Assembly: GCA_019638355.1 (NCBI GenBank)
Contig: JAHBTY010000001.1
Span: 1,178,001-1,242,000, forward strand
DNA: 64,000 nt
Source of the DNA: Cyclobacteriaceae bacterium
GTDB taxonomy: Bacteria; Bacteroidota; Bacteroidia; Cytophagales; Cyclobacteriaceae
Direction of reading: 5' to 3'
This document shows, piece after piece, positions 9,177-18,459 of the stretch. The position numbers were made by a program, and so were the translations under genes. Within the stretch, counting starts at the first letter, position 1, and each line of letters begins with the position of its first letter. The notes under the pieces are model-generated. The model was not told the DNA's origin. It did no database searches and saw only the letters and a list, made by a program, of their open reading frames with translations.

Positions 9177-9232
9177 GGGAAGGCAATGAATTTCTAGTGA
9201 ATTCAAATTCAAACAATAAAACATTTTCAATT

Positions 9233-10042
9233 ATGAACGAACAAAATGCTGAGTTCTTAAAGGAGCGTCTTTTCTATTTAGGTTTTGGTGATCAACTCAA
9301 TACCGAACTGGAAAAGAACATGAAAGCGGGAAAGGAACAATTTCAGATTCCCTTCCGGGGAGAATTTTCGAAAGGAGATAAAAAGGATCTGGTCGATTAC
9401 CAGGTTGATTTCTCCAAGTCCAAACAAGGCGACATGTACTTTGTAAATAAGTACCAGGCAACGCTTAAGAATGAAGATGCGGAGAAAGCCAAATCACAAA
9501 CCTTCTACATCAATAAAGGAAACGGTGTCACCGCCAAAGAAGCTTATAACATGCTTGATGGCCGTGCCGTCAACAAGAAACTGATGGATAGGGAAGACAA
9601 TCCGTATCAGGCTTGGCTCCAGATTAACTTTAAGGAAAAAGAAGATAACGGAAATCACAAGTTGAATCGCTACCACACCGCGTATGGTTTTGATCTTGAA
9701 AAGAGTCTTGCAAAGCATCCGATCAAAGAACTCGCTGATCCGGAGCAGAAGGCTACTGTCATGAAAAACCTGGAGAAAGGAAATCTGCAACAAGTAACGT
9801 TTCAACGTGAGGGTAAGGACGAAAAGATGTACCTGGAAGCCAATCCCAAAGACCGAAATGTAATTGTGTATGATGCTGAAATGAAAAAACAGTTTCAGGG
9901 GGTTAAGGAACATAAAGGTGAGAGTACAGACCAGAAACAAACCAGTGGCCAGGAAAACAGTTCATCCAATAAGATAAAATCAGAAAAGACGGAGTCGGCA
10001 GACGAACCTGAGAAGAAGAAGCGCAAAGGTGTTTCGATTTAA
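9233..10042 (+). CDS. DUF3945-like mobile-element protein
   Basis: 269 residues from the ATG at 9233, the first Met after an AT-rich leader. The core has FRGEFSKGDKKDLVDYQVDFSKSK, FYINKGNGVTAKEAYNMLDGRAVNK and an HPIKELADPEQ motif. I recognise this pattern from DUF3945-type proteins that accompany conjugative elements in this phylum; the exact Pfam name should be confirmed. The C-terminal 40 residues are Lys/Glu/Ser-rich and disordered. No membrane segment. It closes the transfer region, 57 nt downstream of traN. Confidence 0.65.
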   Translation: MNEQNAEFLKERLFYLGFGDQLNTELEKNMKAGKEQFQIPFRGEFSKGDKKDLVDYQVDFSKSKQGDMYFVNKYQATLKNEDAEKAKSQTFYINKGNGVTAKEAYNMLDGRAVNKKLMDREDNPYQAWLQINFKEKEDNGNHKLNRYHTAYGFDLEKSLAKHPIKELADPEQKATVMKNLEKGNLQQVTFQREGKDEKMYLEANPKDRNVIVYDAEMKKQFQGVKEHKGESTDQKQTSGQENSSSNKIKSEKTESADEPEKKKRKGVSI

Positions 10043-10078
10043 AACATGAATCATTCTCCCGCAAGCCAAAGTTAATCC

Positions 10079-10173
10079 CGTTCCGAAATGCCTGTCAAGG
10101 GTAATACAGAGTGACAATATTATTCGTTTACTTCTTTGGCGGAATTGTCACCCTTGACAGGCATTTCAGAACG
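10079..10173 (+). repeat. 24-nt near-perfect inverted repeat, 47-nt spacer
   Basis: Arms at 10079-10102 and 10150-10173 are complementary at 23 of 24 positions (the one mismatch is 10084/10168), with a perfect 18-nt core containing CCTGTCAAGGG. A second nested pair, GTGACAAT at 10111-10118 and ATTGTCAC at 10144-10151, lies inside. The structure begins about 35 nt after the stop of the DUF3945-like gene. No U-tract follows, so a simple intrinsic terminator is unlikely. Confidence 0.8.
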
Positions 10174-10269
10174 TGCTGATTGGCGGCTTGTCGGAAAGAA
10201 TGGTGGGGTGTGATTACTTACTTGTATCGGACTGCGAAAAAACTGTATGGTTTTTCCCCGATCGTTCAA

Positions 10270-10353
10270 TCCCTTTGCATTCAAAGCTTTGGCGAGTTCA
10301 GCATAGGGTTGAACATCTCCTCTTGTTCCAAGGGTTAAAAGAGCAATCTTCAT
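10270..10353 (-). pseudogene. Glycosyltransferase N-terminal fragment
   Basis: The minus strand encodes MKIALLTLGTRGDVQPYAEL followed by AKALNAKG, the highly typical first 28 residues of UDP-glycosyltransferase (MGT/GT1/GT28) proteins. Immediately afterwards the sequence loses all resemblance to the family. Only the first beta-alpha unit survives, so this is a relic. It lies downstream, in minus-strand sense, of a C-terminal fragment of the same family. Confidence 0.7.
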
Positions 10354-10506
10354 TTTGGTGGACAGTTTTGGTGGGGACTTGTATACGATGTTAATCAAAA
10401 GTAAGTGGAAACGAATAAATAGGTGGCTTATTCAGCTATTATATTAACCGATAGAGTCCTTCCTTATCAACTTCTTCTTTCATTCTATCACTAAACAACC
10501 GTGCAT

Positions 10507-10845
10507 TCAACTTGTACTCTTGTACTTACTATTTTGCAGAAGATCCATCAATCTTGCTTCGAAATAATCTTCATTAAATTCCTTTATAGGCAAGCTCTTT
10601 GGGCCAAGTTTGTGGCTTTATAGTTTCACCCCAAAAGAACTGGTCTACTGCGTGAGGAATTATAAAGCATGGGCACGCGTACTTCAGCGCTGTGTGCGTT
10701 GTACCGGAGCCTCCATGATGCACCACTGCAAAAAGTTTTGGAAAGAGCCAATCATAAGGAACGTCATCAATAAAATGGATATGAGCCGCACAATCGTCAG
10801 GTGAAGTAGTTCCGACTCACCTGATGAGATTAAACTGATATGCAT
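10507..10845 (-). pseudogene. Glycosyltransferase C-terminal fragment with frameshifts
   Basis: On the minus strand one frame reads VPYDWLFPKLFAVVHHGGSG then TTHTALKYACP...VDQFFWGE, the nucleotide-sugar-binding C-terminal domain of UDP-glycosyltransferases (HHGGSGTT and DQ.FWG signatures). The frame must shift near 10603 to continue as LGPKSLPIKEFNEDYFEARL and run to a TGA at 10507-10509. A further shift is needed upstream of VPYDWLF. The N-terminal domain is absent. It is a decayed gene between the transfer module and the efflux operon. Confidence 0.75.
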
Positions 10846-10942
10846 GGCTGACGCGGGATGTTCTATTACAATTCATTCATTTTTCAATTCCTCGTCTTCA
10901 AATTCCATAAGTGTAGGCCATGCCCACACTTATGGAAAAACT

Positions 10943-13900
10943 TTAAGTCGCAAACTCTTTATACTTGGCTTTTTTTGCTTCATTTAACAGCCCTGTTTTT
11001 ATCAAAACTCTGTCAACAAGCTGATAGACTACCGGAACGACCAGTAAAGTTAAAAACATGGAACTGGTCAAGCCACCGATTATTGACCAAGCAAGGCCAT
11101 TCTTCCAAGCTGCTCCTGGTCCATTGGCCAAGGCAACTGGCATCATCCCTGCCACCATTGCAATTGTTGTCATCAGGATAGGGCGAAGGCGCTCCTTTGT
11201 TGCTTCCAACAACGCCTCTTCAGTAGTCATCCCTCTTTCTTTGAGGTGATTCGTAAAATCAACTACCAGAATTGCGTTCTTAGCTACCAATCCGATAAGC
11301 ATAATAATGCCGAGAAGAGTAAACAAACTCAGTGTTTGAGCGGAAAGGGCCAACGCAACCAGCGCACCAATGATTGCCAGTGGTATGGAAAACAATACAA
11401 CAAAAGGGTAAACAAAGTTGTCGTAGAGTGCTACCATAATTAGATACACCAATAAAATAGAGGTAATAAAAGCAAATCCTAACTGCCCAAAAGATTCTTC
11501 CTGTCTCTCCTGGTTTCCTCCAAAAATCACACTTACTCCTGCGGGTAAAGTCATGCCATCAATAATTCCCTTTATTTCTGCCGCAACCGTTCCTGAAGGA
11601 CGCCCGAGTAATTGCGAATTAACATTGACAGAAGTTATCCGATTAAACCGTTCAAGTTTGGATGGCCCAAAGCCTTCTTTTACTTCTGCAAACTGGTCAA
11701 GCCTTACTTCTTTTCCATACTTGCTTTGAAACGTCAGTGCACGCACATCCTCAATGCTTTTCCGGTTAAACTCATCAAATAATATATTAATATCATACTC
11801 GTATTCGCCTTGTCTGAATTTCGCATCGGTGTTGCCGTTAAAAGCATACTGCATTGTAGCTCCAACAGTTTGGAGATCCAGTCCCAACTCGGCCATCTTT
11901 TGTCTGTCGGTGGTAACAACAACCTCCGGAGTTCCTGACTCAACCGTGAGCTTTACCTCCTGGGTTCCCTCCACTTTCTTTACTTCTTGCATGAGTTTAT
12001 TGGCTGTGAACATTACTGTGTCAAAAGTCGGCCCCGTAACGATAAGCTGAATAGGAGCTTGCTCGGCAGTACCCAGCATTGATATAGGTGTCGACTTTAC
12101 TTTTACACCAGGAAATTTATCCATGATCTCGTTCTTTAAAAGAACACCATATATATCTGAACTCTTTTCGCGTTGATCTTCCGGAACAAGTTTAACAGTA
12201 ATTTCAGATTTGTATGGCGTTCCGGTAGCGGATCCAAAGAAACCGCCTTCATTGGTTTGCCCAATGGTCGTGATAGTGGATACAACCTCTTTTTTGGATG
12301 AAACAAACTCCTCAATTTTTCGCGACTGAATATTATTCTGGTCAACTGATGTTTTCTTTGGATATTCAAGCACCAGGACGAATTCGCCACGATCTCCCTG
12401 GGCTATAAATTCTGTTCCAATAAAGCCTGCCACAATTAAACTAATCGATCCAACAAATAGCAGGGTAGCGATGCCGAGGGTGATAAATCTGTGTCTGAAC
12501 GACCATCTCAATATGTTCTGCACCCAATGAATAAATCTGTCTAATGTTTCCTCAAATCGTAAAACAAATCTTCCGAAGAGTGTTTTATCGGTCAATCTCT
12601 CTAATTTTCCAAATCTTGAATATAGAAAAGGAACCATTGTGAATGACACCAGTAATGACAGCAATGTTGAGATCACAATCACAATAGAAAACTGGCGCAT
12701 AATATTTGAAATGATACCCGTTGTCAGGGCAATGGGTAAAAACACCACAACAATTACCATTGTAATGGAGGTAACCGTGAAACCGATTTCCTTCACACCA
12801 TCATATGCAGCCTGAATTTTACTTTTACCCATCTCCATGTGGCGATAAATGTTTTCGATCACCACAATGGCATCATCTACCAATATGCCAACCACCAACG
12901 AAAGACCAAGCAGTGACATCAGGTTGAGCGTAAATCCGAACAAGGACATACCGATAAAAGTGGCTATCAGCGAAAGCGGTATTGCTACCATTACAATAAT
13001 TGAATTCCTGTAAGAGTGGAGGAATAGTAACATAATGGCTGCTACCAGGAAGATGGCGAGAATAAGATCATGTATTACGGCATCTGCCGCCTCCAGTGTG
13101 TATTCCGTAGAGTCCCTGGCAATAGTAAACTTTAGGTCAATATTAGAATACAAGTGTTCAAGCTTGGCAAGTTCCTTGTGTACCAATTCACTCACAGCTA
13201 CTGCGTTGGCGTCAGTTTGCTTTTGAATGCTCAGCCCAATTGAGTTTAATAAATTGATTCGGTTGATGAGTTTGGCTTCCTTTTTGGTATCCTGAACTTC
13301 TGCAACATCCTTTAAATAAACAGGCCCTCCCTGGGGTGTTGAAGCAACCACCAGGTTTTTTATTTCTTCCAATTTTTGGTATTTGCCGGCCAACCTTATC
13401 AGGATTTGTTCTTCCTCAGATTTTATTTTCCCAGTAGGAAAATCAACATTTGAAGTTTTAATCAGTTGAACGAGTTGGGGAAGGGCGAGCCTATATGCCT
13501 TCAGTTTATTTCTGTTGACATTTATTCGAATCTCTCGTTCTTCGCCACCAATTATATTCGTTTGCGCAACACCAGGAATTTTTGCCAGGTTCGGCTGAAG
13601 ACGTTGCGTAACCAAATCGTACAATTCAGTTGCGTTCATTTTAGCCGAAATGCCAAGATTAATAATAGGCAGATCATCGAAAGAGAACTTTCCTAATGAA
13701 GGTGTCTTTACATCGTCCGGAAGACTGGATAGAATAGCGTTCACTTTTCGTTGAGCATCTTGCAACGCCAAATCAACATTTGCCTCGTTCCGAAGTTCAA
13801 TAACAATCACCGACAGACTTTCATAAGAACTGGCGGTAATTTTATTCACATTCTCCATTGATGATATGGCATTTTCAATTTCCTTTGTTACAGTGTTTTC

Positions 13901-14077
13901 CACTTCATTTGGCGAAGCTCCCGGATAGATTGCGGAAATTGTTATGATTGGCGCACTGAATTTGGGCATCAATTCATAGCCCAGTTTTTGATAGCTGTTA
14001 AGGCCAAGAAATGTTAATGTTATAAAAAGCACCAATATAAAAGATGGCCTTTTTATCGAAACTTCAGTTATTTTCAT
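10943..14077 (-). CDS. RND efflux pump, inner-membrane transporter (HAE1-type)
   Basis: 1044 residues, the usual length for the AcrB/MexB superfamily. The N-terminal helix is followed by YPGASPNEVENTVTKEIENA, then membrane blocks with GILVDDAIVVIENIYRHMEMG; the Asp pair is the proton-relay site of TM4. A second half-repeat follows, ending in a membrane bundle with GLVAKNAILVVDF. It exports hydrophobic or amphiphilic compounds using proton motive force. It is the last gene of a minus-strand operon, 24 nt after its fusion-protein gene. The substrate cannot be told from sequence. Confidence 0.95.
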   Translation of the reverse strand: MKITEVSIKRPSFILVLFITLTFLGLNSYQKLGYELMPKFSAPIITISAIYPGASPNEVENTVTKEIENAISSMENVNKITASSYESLSVIVIELRNEANVDLALQDAQRKVNAILSSLPDDVKTPSLGKFSFDDLPIINLGISAKMNATELYDLVTQRLQPNLAKIPGVAQTNIIGGEEREIRINVNRNKLKAYRLALPQLVQLIKTSNVDFPTGKIKSEEEQILIRLAGKYQKLEEIKNLVVASTPQGGPVYLKDVAEVQDTKKEAKLINRINLLNSIGLSIQKQTDANAVAVSELVHKELAKLEHLYSNIDLKFTIARDSTEYTLEAADAVIHDLILAIFLVAAIMLLFLHSYRNSIIVMVAIPLSLIATFIGMSLFGFTLNLMSLLGLSLVVGILVDDAIVVIENIYRHMEMGKSKIQAAYDGVKEIGFTVTSITMVIVVVFLPIALTTGIISNIMRQFSIVIVISTLLSLLVSFTMVPFLYSRFGKLERLTDKTLFGRFVLRFEETLDRFIHWVQNILRWSFRHRFITLGIATLLFVGSISLIVAGFIGTEFIAQGDRGEFVLVLEYPKKTSVDQNNIQSRKIEEFVSSKKEVVSTITTIGQTNEGGFFGSATGTPYKSEITVKLVPEDQREKSSDIYGVLLKNEIMDKFPGVKVKSTPISMLGTAEQAPIQLIVTGPTFDTVMFTANKLMQEVKKVEGTQEVKLTVESGTPEVVVTTDRQKMAELGLDLQTVGATMQYAFNGNTDAKFRQGEYEYDINILFDEFNRKSIEDVRALTFQSKYGKEVRLDQFAEVKEGFGPSKLERFNRITSVNVNSQLLGRPSGTVAAEIKGIIDGMTLPAGVSVIFGGNQERQEESFGQLGFAFITSILLVYLIMVALYDNFVYPFVVLFSIPLAIIGALVALALSAQTLSLFTLLGIIMLIGLVAKNAILVVDFTNHLKERGMTTEEALLEATKERLRPILMTTIAMVAGMMPVALANGPGAAWKNGLAWSIIGGLTSSMFLTLLVVPVVYQLVDRVLIKTGLLNEAKKAKYKEFAT

Positions 14078-14101
14078 ATCAGTGTTGTGCTAATTGACGA
14101 A

Positions 14102-15166
14102 TTAATTTTCATTGAGGACTGTTATTTTGGCACCTTCTGTCAAGTTGATTTGACCACTGGTAACAACCTTCTCACCTTCGTTCAAACCATTAACTACCTC
14201 GACATTATTGGAGAAAAGTCTCCCTATCGTAATCGCCCTTAACATAACGGAGTCCCCAGAAACAACATACACCTGAGCATTTTCAATGCTCCCCAAAAGG
14301 GCAGCCCGTGGAATCACCAGAGAAGTTTCAGATGCAGGCAATTCAAATGTGGCGCGACCAAACATTCCACCCCGAAGCGGTTTGTCTTTTACATTTGTGA
14401 TTTGAAGTTCCACAGGAAAGTTCAGGTTGACATCAGCAGTCGCACCTACAAACTTTACACGGGCCTCGTAATTAACATCAGGATAAACATCTGCCGACAC
14501 CTGAATTTGCCGGGCTTGGTTTACTCGCAACACTTGATTTTCTGTTACGTTCACAATCATTTTCATCTTCGTCAGGTCGACAATCTCGAACGCTTCTTTA
14601 CCGGATGCGATATACTGACCATTTTCAATGAAGCGCTTATTCACATAACCCGCAAAGGGTGCGGTCAGGTAAGTGTCTTTCAATCGTTCTTTGGCATTTA
14701 TCAACCTTGCTTCTCCGTTAGTGTAGTTCAAATTGATGTCATCAAGCTGAGCCTGTGTAACTCCACCAGTTTTTACCAGGTTCTCATAGCGCTCTTTATC
14801 GGTTTCTAACTTCTTAAGGTTTGCAGTGGCTGATTTGACATCCGCTTCAAGTGTTTCATATTCCATTCTTGCCATCAATTGTCCCTGCTGAACAAATTGT
14901 CCTTCGTCAACCGATATGTTCGCTATCTTGCCAGCCGCTTCTGTGGAAACAATGACTTGTCTGGATGGCGAGAAACTGCCGGTAGCAATAAAACTGCCAC
15001 CCAAGGCTTCCCGCTTTGTTACGGCTATCTCTACCGGAATTGTTGCATTAACAACCTTTGCAAGTTCCGTCTTTTCTTTCATCCTCTCTTTATTGTTCCT
15101 GAGTACATAAGCACTAATCAATACCAGTGCAATGATGACAACTATGGCGATTATTGTTTTTTTCAT
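14102..15166 (-). CDS. RND efflux periplasmic adaptor (membrane fusion protein)
   Basis: 354 residues. An N-terminal membrane anchor (about 4-24) precedes a lipoyl half-domain (AAGKIANISVDEGQFVQQGQ), an alpha-helical hairpin (residues about 115-175, with ERYENLVKTGGVTQAQLDDI), the second lipoyl half (TYLTAPFAGYVNKRFIENGQ) and beta-barrel domains. It bridges the RND pump and TolC. No lipobox is seen, so it is probably anchored by its transmembrane helix. It lies between the TolC gene (31-nt gap) and the pump gene. Confidence 0.94.
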   Translation of the reverse strand: MKKTIIAIVVIIALVLISAYVLRNNKERMKEKTELAKVVNATIPVEIAVTKREALGGSFIATGSFSPSRQVIVSTEAAGKIANISVDEGQFVQQGQLMARMEYETLEADVKSATANLKKLETDKERYENLVKTGGVTQAQLDDINLNYTNGEARLINAKERLKDTYLTAPFAGYVNKRFIENGQYIASGKEAFEIVDLTKMKMIVNVTENQVLRVNQARQIQVSADVYPDVNYEARVKFVGATADVNLNFPVELQITNVKDKPLRGGMFGRATFELPASETSLVIPRAALLGSIENAQVYVVSGDSVMLRAITIGRLFSNNVEVVNGLNEGEKVVTSGQINLTEGAKITVLNEN

Positions 15167-15197
15167 ATTATAATTCCTGAATTAGAATAGTTAGAAT

Positions 15198-16568
15198 TTA
15201 GTTTAATAAAGATTTGATGTCACCGTTGGCTTTAAGCAGCTCTATTTCCGATTGTTTTACTTTTAACAACGCCTCGATTAGCTGGCTCTGTGCCATTATC
15301 CTGGCAGTTTCTGCTTGCAATAAGTCAGTTAGTGGACTGATTCCTTCGTTATAATTTTGCTCGGTTACATCGTAAATGCTGTTGGCAAGCTGAACATTTT
15401 GGCGTTGAGCCTGGAAATTTTTGTAATTCACTTCAAGAGACCTGGTAGCATTTTCACTGATGGCTGAAGATTGTTGCTTGACGAAAGCCAAATCTTTCTC
15501 CGTTTTAATTTGCCGGATACGGGACTGCTGCATTTGCGCAGGCTTTCGTAAACCATCAAAGATTGGGATGTTTAACCGCAAACCAATTGATGCGACATCA
15601 AACCAAAGCGGATTTGAATCACCTGACAGGAAAAACGAATTAGTTTGTCCCTGATAAGTGTAACTGGCAAATGCCGACAAGGTGGGGTAATAACCTGCTG
15701 AATAATTTTTGCGCTCCAGTTGATACAAGGAACGTTGGGTGGTTAATTGCTTATACTCAATCTTGTCTTCCCAAACGAATTCCGTATTTAATGTGCCCGG
15801 TGTATAATTAAAGAATGCAGAGTCTAAATCAGTGGGCAATTGGAAATCAATATCGAATGCAAAATCCTTGTTAAGGCCAATTAATAATTTTAACTGGCTT
15901 ATCAACACATTGTAAGTGTCCTGCATACTGGCCAATTGAGTTTCGATATTGGTGAGGCTAACCCGTAACCTGTCGGCATCAAGCTTCCGGGCTAAGCCAT
16001 TGTTAAAACGATCGTTGGTAATAGTGAGGCTCTTTTGCAGTTCTTCCTGATTAGTCTCCAAAACAACCTGCTGCGTCTTCAAAGCGGCAACACGATAAAA
16101 TAGGGATGCTACCTGGTAGATAGTCTCTTCTTCTATACGTTCACGGTTAAGCCTGTAATAATCTTCGCTTACTTTTGCAGCCTTGATACCGGTAAACAGG
16201 CTTTGGTTGAATATCTGCTGATTAGCCTGCACATTTATGGATGCTGTATATTGAAGGCCGCCACGTAGCACGATGTAATCATCGGGGCCTGCATTCGGAT
16301 CGCCCAGTGCTGCCGGAAAAACGAATGCTTGCCGCAGCACATTATCAATCAGTTCCCCGGTTGCATTTATCTGGGGAAAGGCAGTGGCTTTCACCTCCTT
16401 TGTTTGTTGCTTTCCTTCATCCTCATCCAATTGGGCTTTTAGAACGGAAACATTCTCTGTCATGGCTTGTTGAATGCACTGCCTGAGAGAATAGCGCTGA
16501 GTCTCCTGCGCAAAAAGCAACACAGGGAAGAGATTAAAAAGGACAAATACTAACTTTAGATTCTTCAT
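15198..16568 (-). CDS. TolC-family outer membrane efflux protein
   Basis: 456 residues with a signal peptide (about 1-20, LFNLFPVLLFAQ). Two OEP repeats rich in long amphipathic helices follow, with SLRQCIQQAMTENVSVLKAQ at the start and YNEGISPLTDLLQAETARIM near the end, the usual TolC family signatures. It forms the outer-membrane exit duct of the tripartite pump encoded downstream. It follows the tetR gene by 28 nt in the same operon. Confidence 0.93.
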   Translation of the reverse strand: MKNLKLVFVLFNLFPVLLFAQETQRYSLRQCIQQAMTENVSVLKAQLDEDEGKQQTKEVKATAFPQINATGELIDNVLRQAFVFPAALGDPNAGPDDYIVLRGGLQYTASINVQANQQIFNQSLFTGIKAAKVSEDYYRLNRERIEEETIYQVASLFYRVAALKTQQVVLETNQEELQKSLTITNDRFNNGLARKLDADRLRVSLTNIETQLASMQDTYNVLISQLKLLIGLNKDFAFDIDFQLPTDLDSAFFNYTPGTLNTEFVWEDKIEYKQLTTQRSLYQLERKNYSAGYYPTLSAFASYTYQGQTNSFFLSGDSNPLWFDVASIGLRLNIPIFDGLRKPAQMQQSRIRQIKTEKDLAFVKQQSSAISENATRSLEVNYKNFQAQRQNVQLANSIYDVTEQNYNEGISPLTDLLQAETARIMAQSQLIEALLKVKQSEIELLKANGDIKSLLN

Positions 16569-16596
16569 ACTTATTGATAAACTTTTATTTAGGGAT

Positions 16597-17220
16597 TTAA
16601 TCCAGATTTTGAAGCGTGTTTAACTTTAGATTCTTTAAAACACGTCTTCCTTTTTCGGTAGCAATTCCATTGACCAAACAATCGATTATTGTTATTGATT
16701 TGTAAGAATATTTTGTATGTGAGAAATGTTTTTCATTGCCAGGCAGTTGTACTACTTCAAGAAAAAGTACTACATAAACATTCACATCAAGTGTTGAGTT
16801 GAGGTATTGTTTCCTTATTCCCTCCGTTACAATGCCTTTTATCTTGTTGGCCAAAAAATCATCTCTGAATTCCTGTAACATTTGCCATTCATTCTCGTGA
16901 TATTTTTGTAAATCATGAATCAATGAAGGGTTGGTTTCTTTTATCATGGATGTAATGCAGATGAACATCTTTATTAACCGCTCAACTGGATTGGCTGGTT
17001 TGTCAAAAATGGCCTCAATTAATCCTTCCAGTTTTTTTCGAAAGGCAGTAATGATCTGATATACGATTTCGTCTTTGTCTGCAAATGACTCATATATGGT
17101 TTTTTTTGACATGCTCAGGTGATGAGCCATGTCATCCATAGAAATACTTCTGGTGCCGTATTTTCTGAAGAGATTCTCGGCACAGGTAAGTATTTTTTCC
17201 CTTTTTTCAGAATTATACAT
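16597..17220 (-). CDS. TetR-family transcriptional regulator
   Basis: 207 residues. The N-terminal HTH spans about residues 8-53 (ENLFRKYGTRSISMDDMAHH, then SMSKKTIYESFADKDEI), a textbook TetR DNA-binding domain; the remainder is an alpha-helical ligand domain. It is the first regulator upstream of TolC, adaptor and pump genes in the same transcript and is likely a local repressor responding to a pump substrate. No obvious palindrome lies in the 46 nt upstream, so transcription probably comes from the UspA promoter. Confidence 0.9.
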   Translation of the reverse strand: MYNSEKREKILTCAENLFRKYGTRSISMDDMAHHLSMSKKTIYESFADKDEIVYQIITAFRKKLEGLIEAIFDKPANPVERLIKMFICITSMIKETNPSLIHDLQKYHENEWQMLQEFRDDFLANKIKGIVTEGIRKQYLNSTLDVNVYVVLFLEVVQLPGNEKHFSHTKYSYKSITIIDCLVNGIATEKGRRVLKNLKLNTLQNLD

Positions 17221-17266
17221 AGCTATTAGAGTACAGGATCAATACCAATAAAACTATTTTGGACAA

Positions 17267-17902
17267 TCAAGCCGAACGTTTATCATTCCTGACGTTACTA
17301 GGCATTGTTCCATAGATGTAGTCCCACAAAGGAGAAGAAACGCCAAAGACTGATTCACCATCCTTGTAATGGTGAATACTGTGGTTTACCCAAAGTGCCT
17401 TAAAAAAATTTCGAGGCGGTGAAAAGTCGTGAACGCTATAATGGATACCAAGATAAACAGAATGCCTCACTAAAAATCCCGGCAAAAATGCAAAAACATA
17501 GTCACCCAACACTAATCTTAAAAGCAAAAGCAGAATTGTGGAAATGCTTATGCTTAGTATTGGAGGCATGGCAAGCCTGTCTTTATCTTTTGGATACTCA
17601 TGATGAACACCATGTATTGTGTATTGGATTTTTGATCTCAGTTTCGTGTATGTGCCCATGTGAAAAACATACCTGTGTGCATTGTACTCAACCCATGTAA
17701 ATACAAACCATCCTGCAAAAAAAAGAAGGGTAGCGATGCCCCATGTTAGCGCGGTATGGGTGAGACTCCAGTAAAACAGAGCAACTGCATACAAAACAAG
17801 TATTGAGGTTGGAACAGCAATGTGCGTTCGTGTCAATCGCTCAAGCACGGGGCTCTCGAAAAGTTTTCTTGTCCCGGTATTCTTTGGCTTTTCATCTATC
17901 AT
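17267..17902 (-). CDS. Fatty-acid/sterol-desaturase family hydroxylase, paralogue A
   Basis: 211-residue integral membrane di-iron enzyme. Histidine clusters are in the expected order: NAHRYVFH, HGVHHEYPKDKDRL, HYSVHDF and NHSIHHYKDGE followed by GVSSPLWDYIYGT. The layout is that of short fatty-acid 2-hydroxylases (Scs7/FAH type) that act on ceramide-linked or free acyl chains. Four hydrophobic segments are visible. It is cotranscribed with UspA (12 nt upstream) and the TetR/RND operon. Two more paralogues occur at 30014 and 43523. The substrate is inferred to be a membrane lipid. Confidence 0.88.
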   Translation of the reverse strand: MIDEKPKNTGTRKLFESPVLERLTRTHIAVPTSILVLYAVALFYWSLTHTALTWGIATLLFFAGWFVFTWVEYNAHRYVFHMGTYTKLRSKIQYTIHGVHHEYPKDKDRLAMPPILSISISTILLLLLRLVLGDYVFAFLPGFLVRHSVYLGIHYSVHDFSPPRNFFKALWVNHSIHHYKDGESVFGVSSPLWDYIYGTMPSNVRNDKRSA

Positions 17903-17914
17903 TCTTTACTTATT

Positions 17915-18349
17915 TTAGTGAGCTTCTTTTTTATAGGGTACAACAATAACCGGCACAGTCGCGTGCCTTATCAAATACTCTGCGTTACTCCCCATAACCC
18001 AATGGGATAGTCCTGTGTTACCGTGTGTTCCAATAATCAGGTAAGAAATATCAAGCTTTGTTGCCTGCTCTATTATTTCCTTTTTTGGATCTCCAATTCT
18101 GACCATAACTTCTTTATCAACGTCACCATACTTTTGCGTTTCCCTGGTGAGAAATTCGATTGCGTACTGTTCTATTTCTTCCCAGTTCCAAACCTTAGGC
18201 AGTCCTGGAGCAAGATTGGAATATTGTGATGTATTGTCCACCACATGGATAATCCAAACAGCTCCGTTGAGTTGCCGCGCAAGCTTGACTCCTTCCTCAA
18301 TCATGAGCAAAGAATTTTCACTCAAATCACTTGCAATCATGATTTTCAT
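17915..18349 (-). CDS. Universal stress protein UspA family
   Basis: 144 residues, a single Usp domain. It starts MKIMIASDLSENS and ends with the nucleotide-binding signature GTHGNTGLSHWVMGSNAEYL followed by VPVIVVP, the G-x2-G-x9-G-S/N pattern of ATP-binding Usp proteins. It is the first gene of the minus-strand hydroxylase and efflux operon and faces the tetR gene at 18460 across a shared 110-nt promoter region. Probably a cytoplasmic stress-response protein. Confidence 0.9.
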   Translation of the reverse strand: MKIMIASDLSENSLLMIEEGVKLARQLNGAVWIIHVVDNTSQYSNLAPGLPKVWNWEEIEQYAIEFLTRETQKYGDVDKEVMVRIGDPKKEIIEQATKLDISYLIIGTHGNTGLSHWVMGSNAEYLIRHATVPVIVVPYKKEAH

Positions 18350-18410
18350 ATCGTGTTCTAAACTTGTCGCCTAAAATCTTGACGGTGTAAAGATAAAAGA
18401 ATAATTTTAC

Positions 18411-18430
18411 TTTTAACAAGATTGTTAAAA
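18411..18430. promoter_or_regulatory. TetR-type palindromic operator
   Basis: TTTTAACAA-GA-TTGTTAAAA is a perfect inverted repeat (9-nt arms, 2-nt centre) in the 110-nt divergent region between uspA (minus) and the tetR gene at 18460 (plus). A further half-site-like TATGTTAAAA follows at 18434-18443. Placement and symmetry fit an operator bound by the adjacent TetR protein, controlling both directions. Assignment to that regulator is inference. Confidence 0.6.
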
Positions 18431-18459
18431 CACTATGTTAAAATCAAAAAAACATTGAA

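Noticed and set aside
10120-10398. 92-residue minus-strand ORF
   Set aside because: Only its middle 28 residues match a glycosyltransferase N-terminus; the rest overlaps the inverted repeat. Treated as a relic, not a gene.
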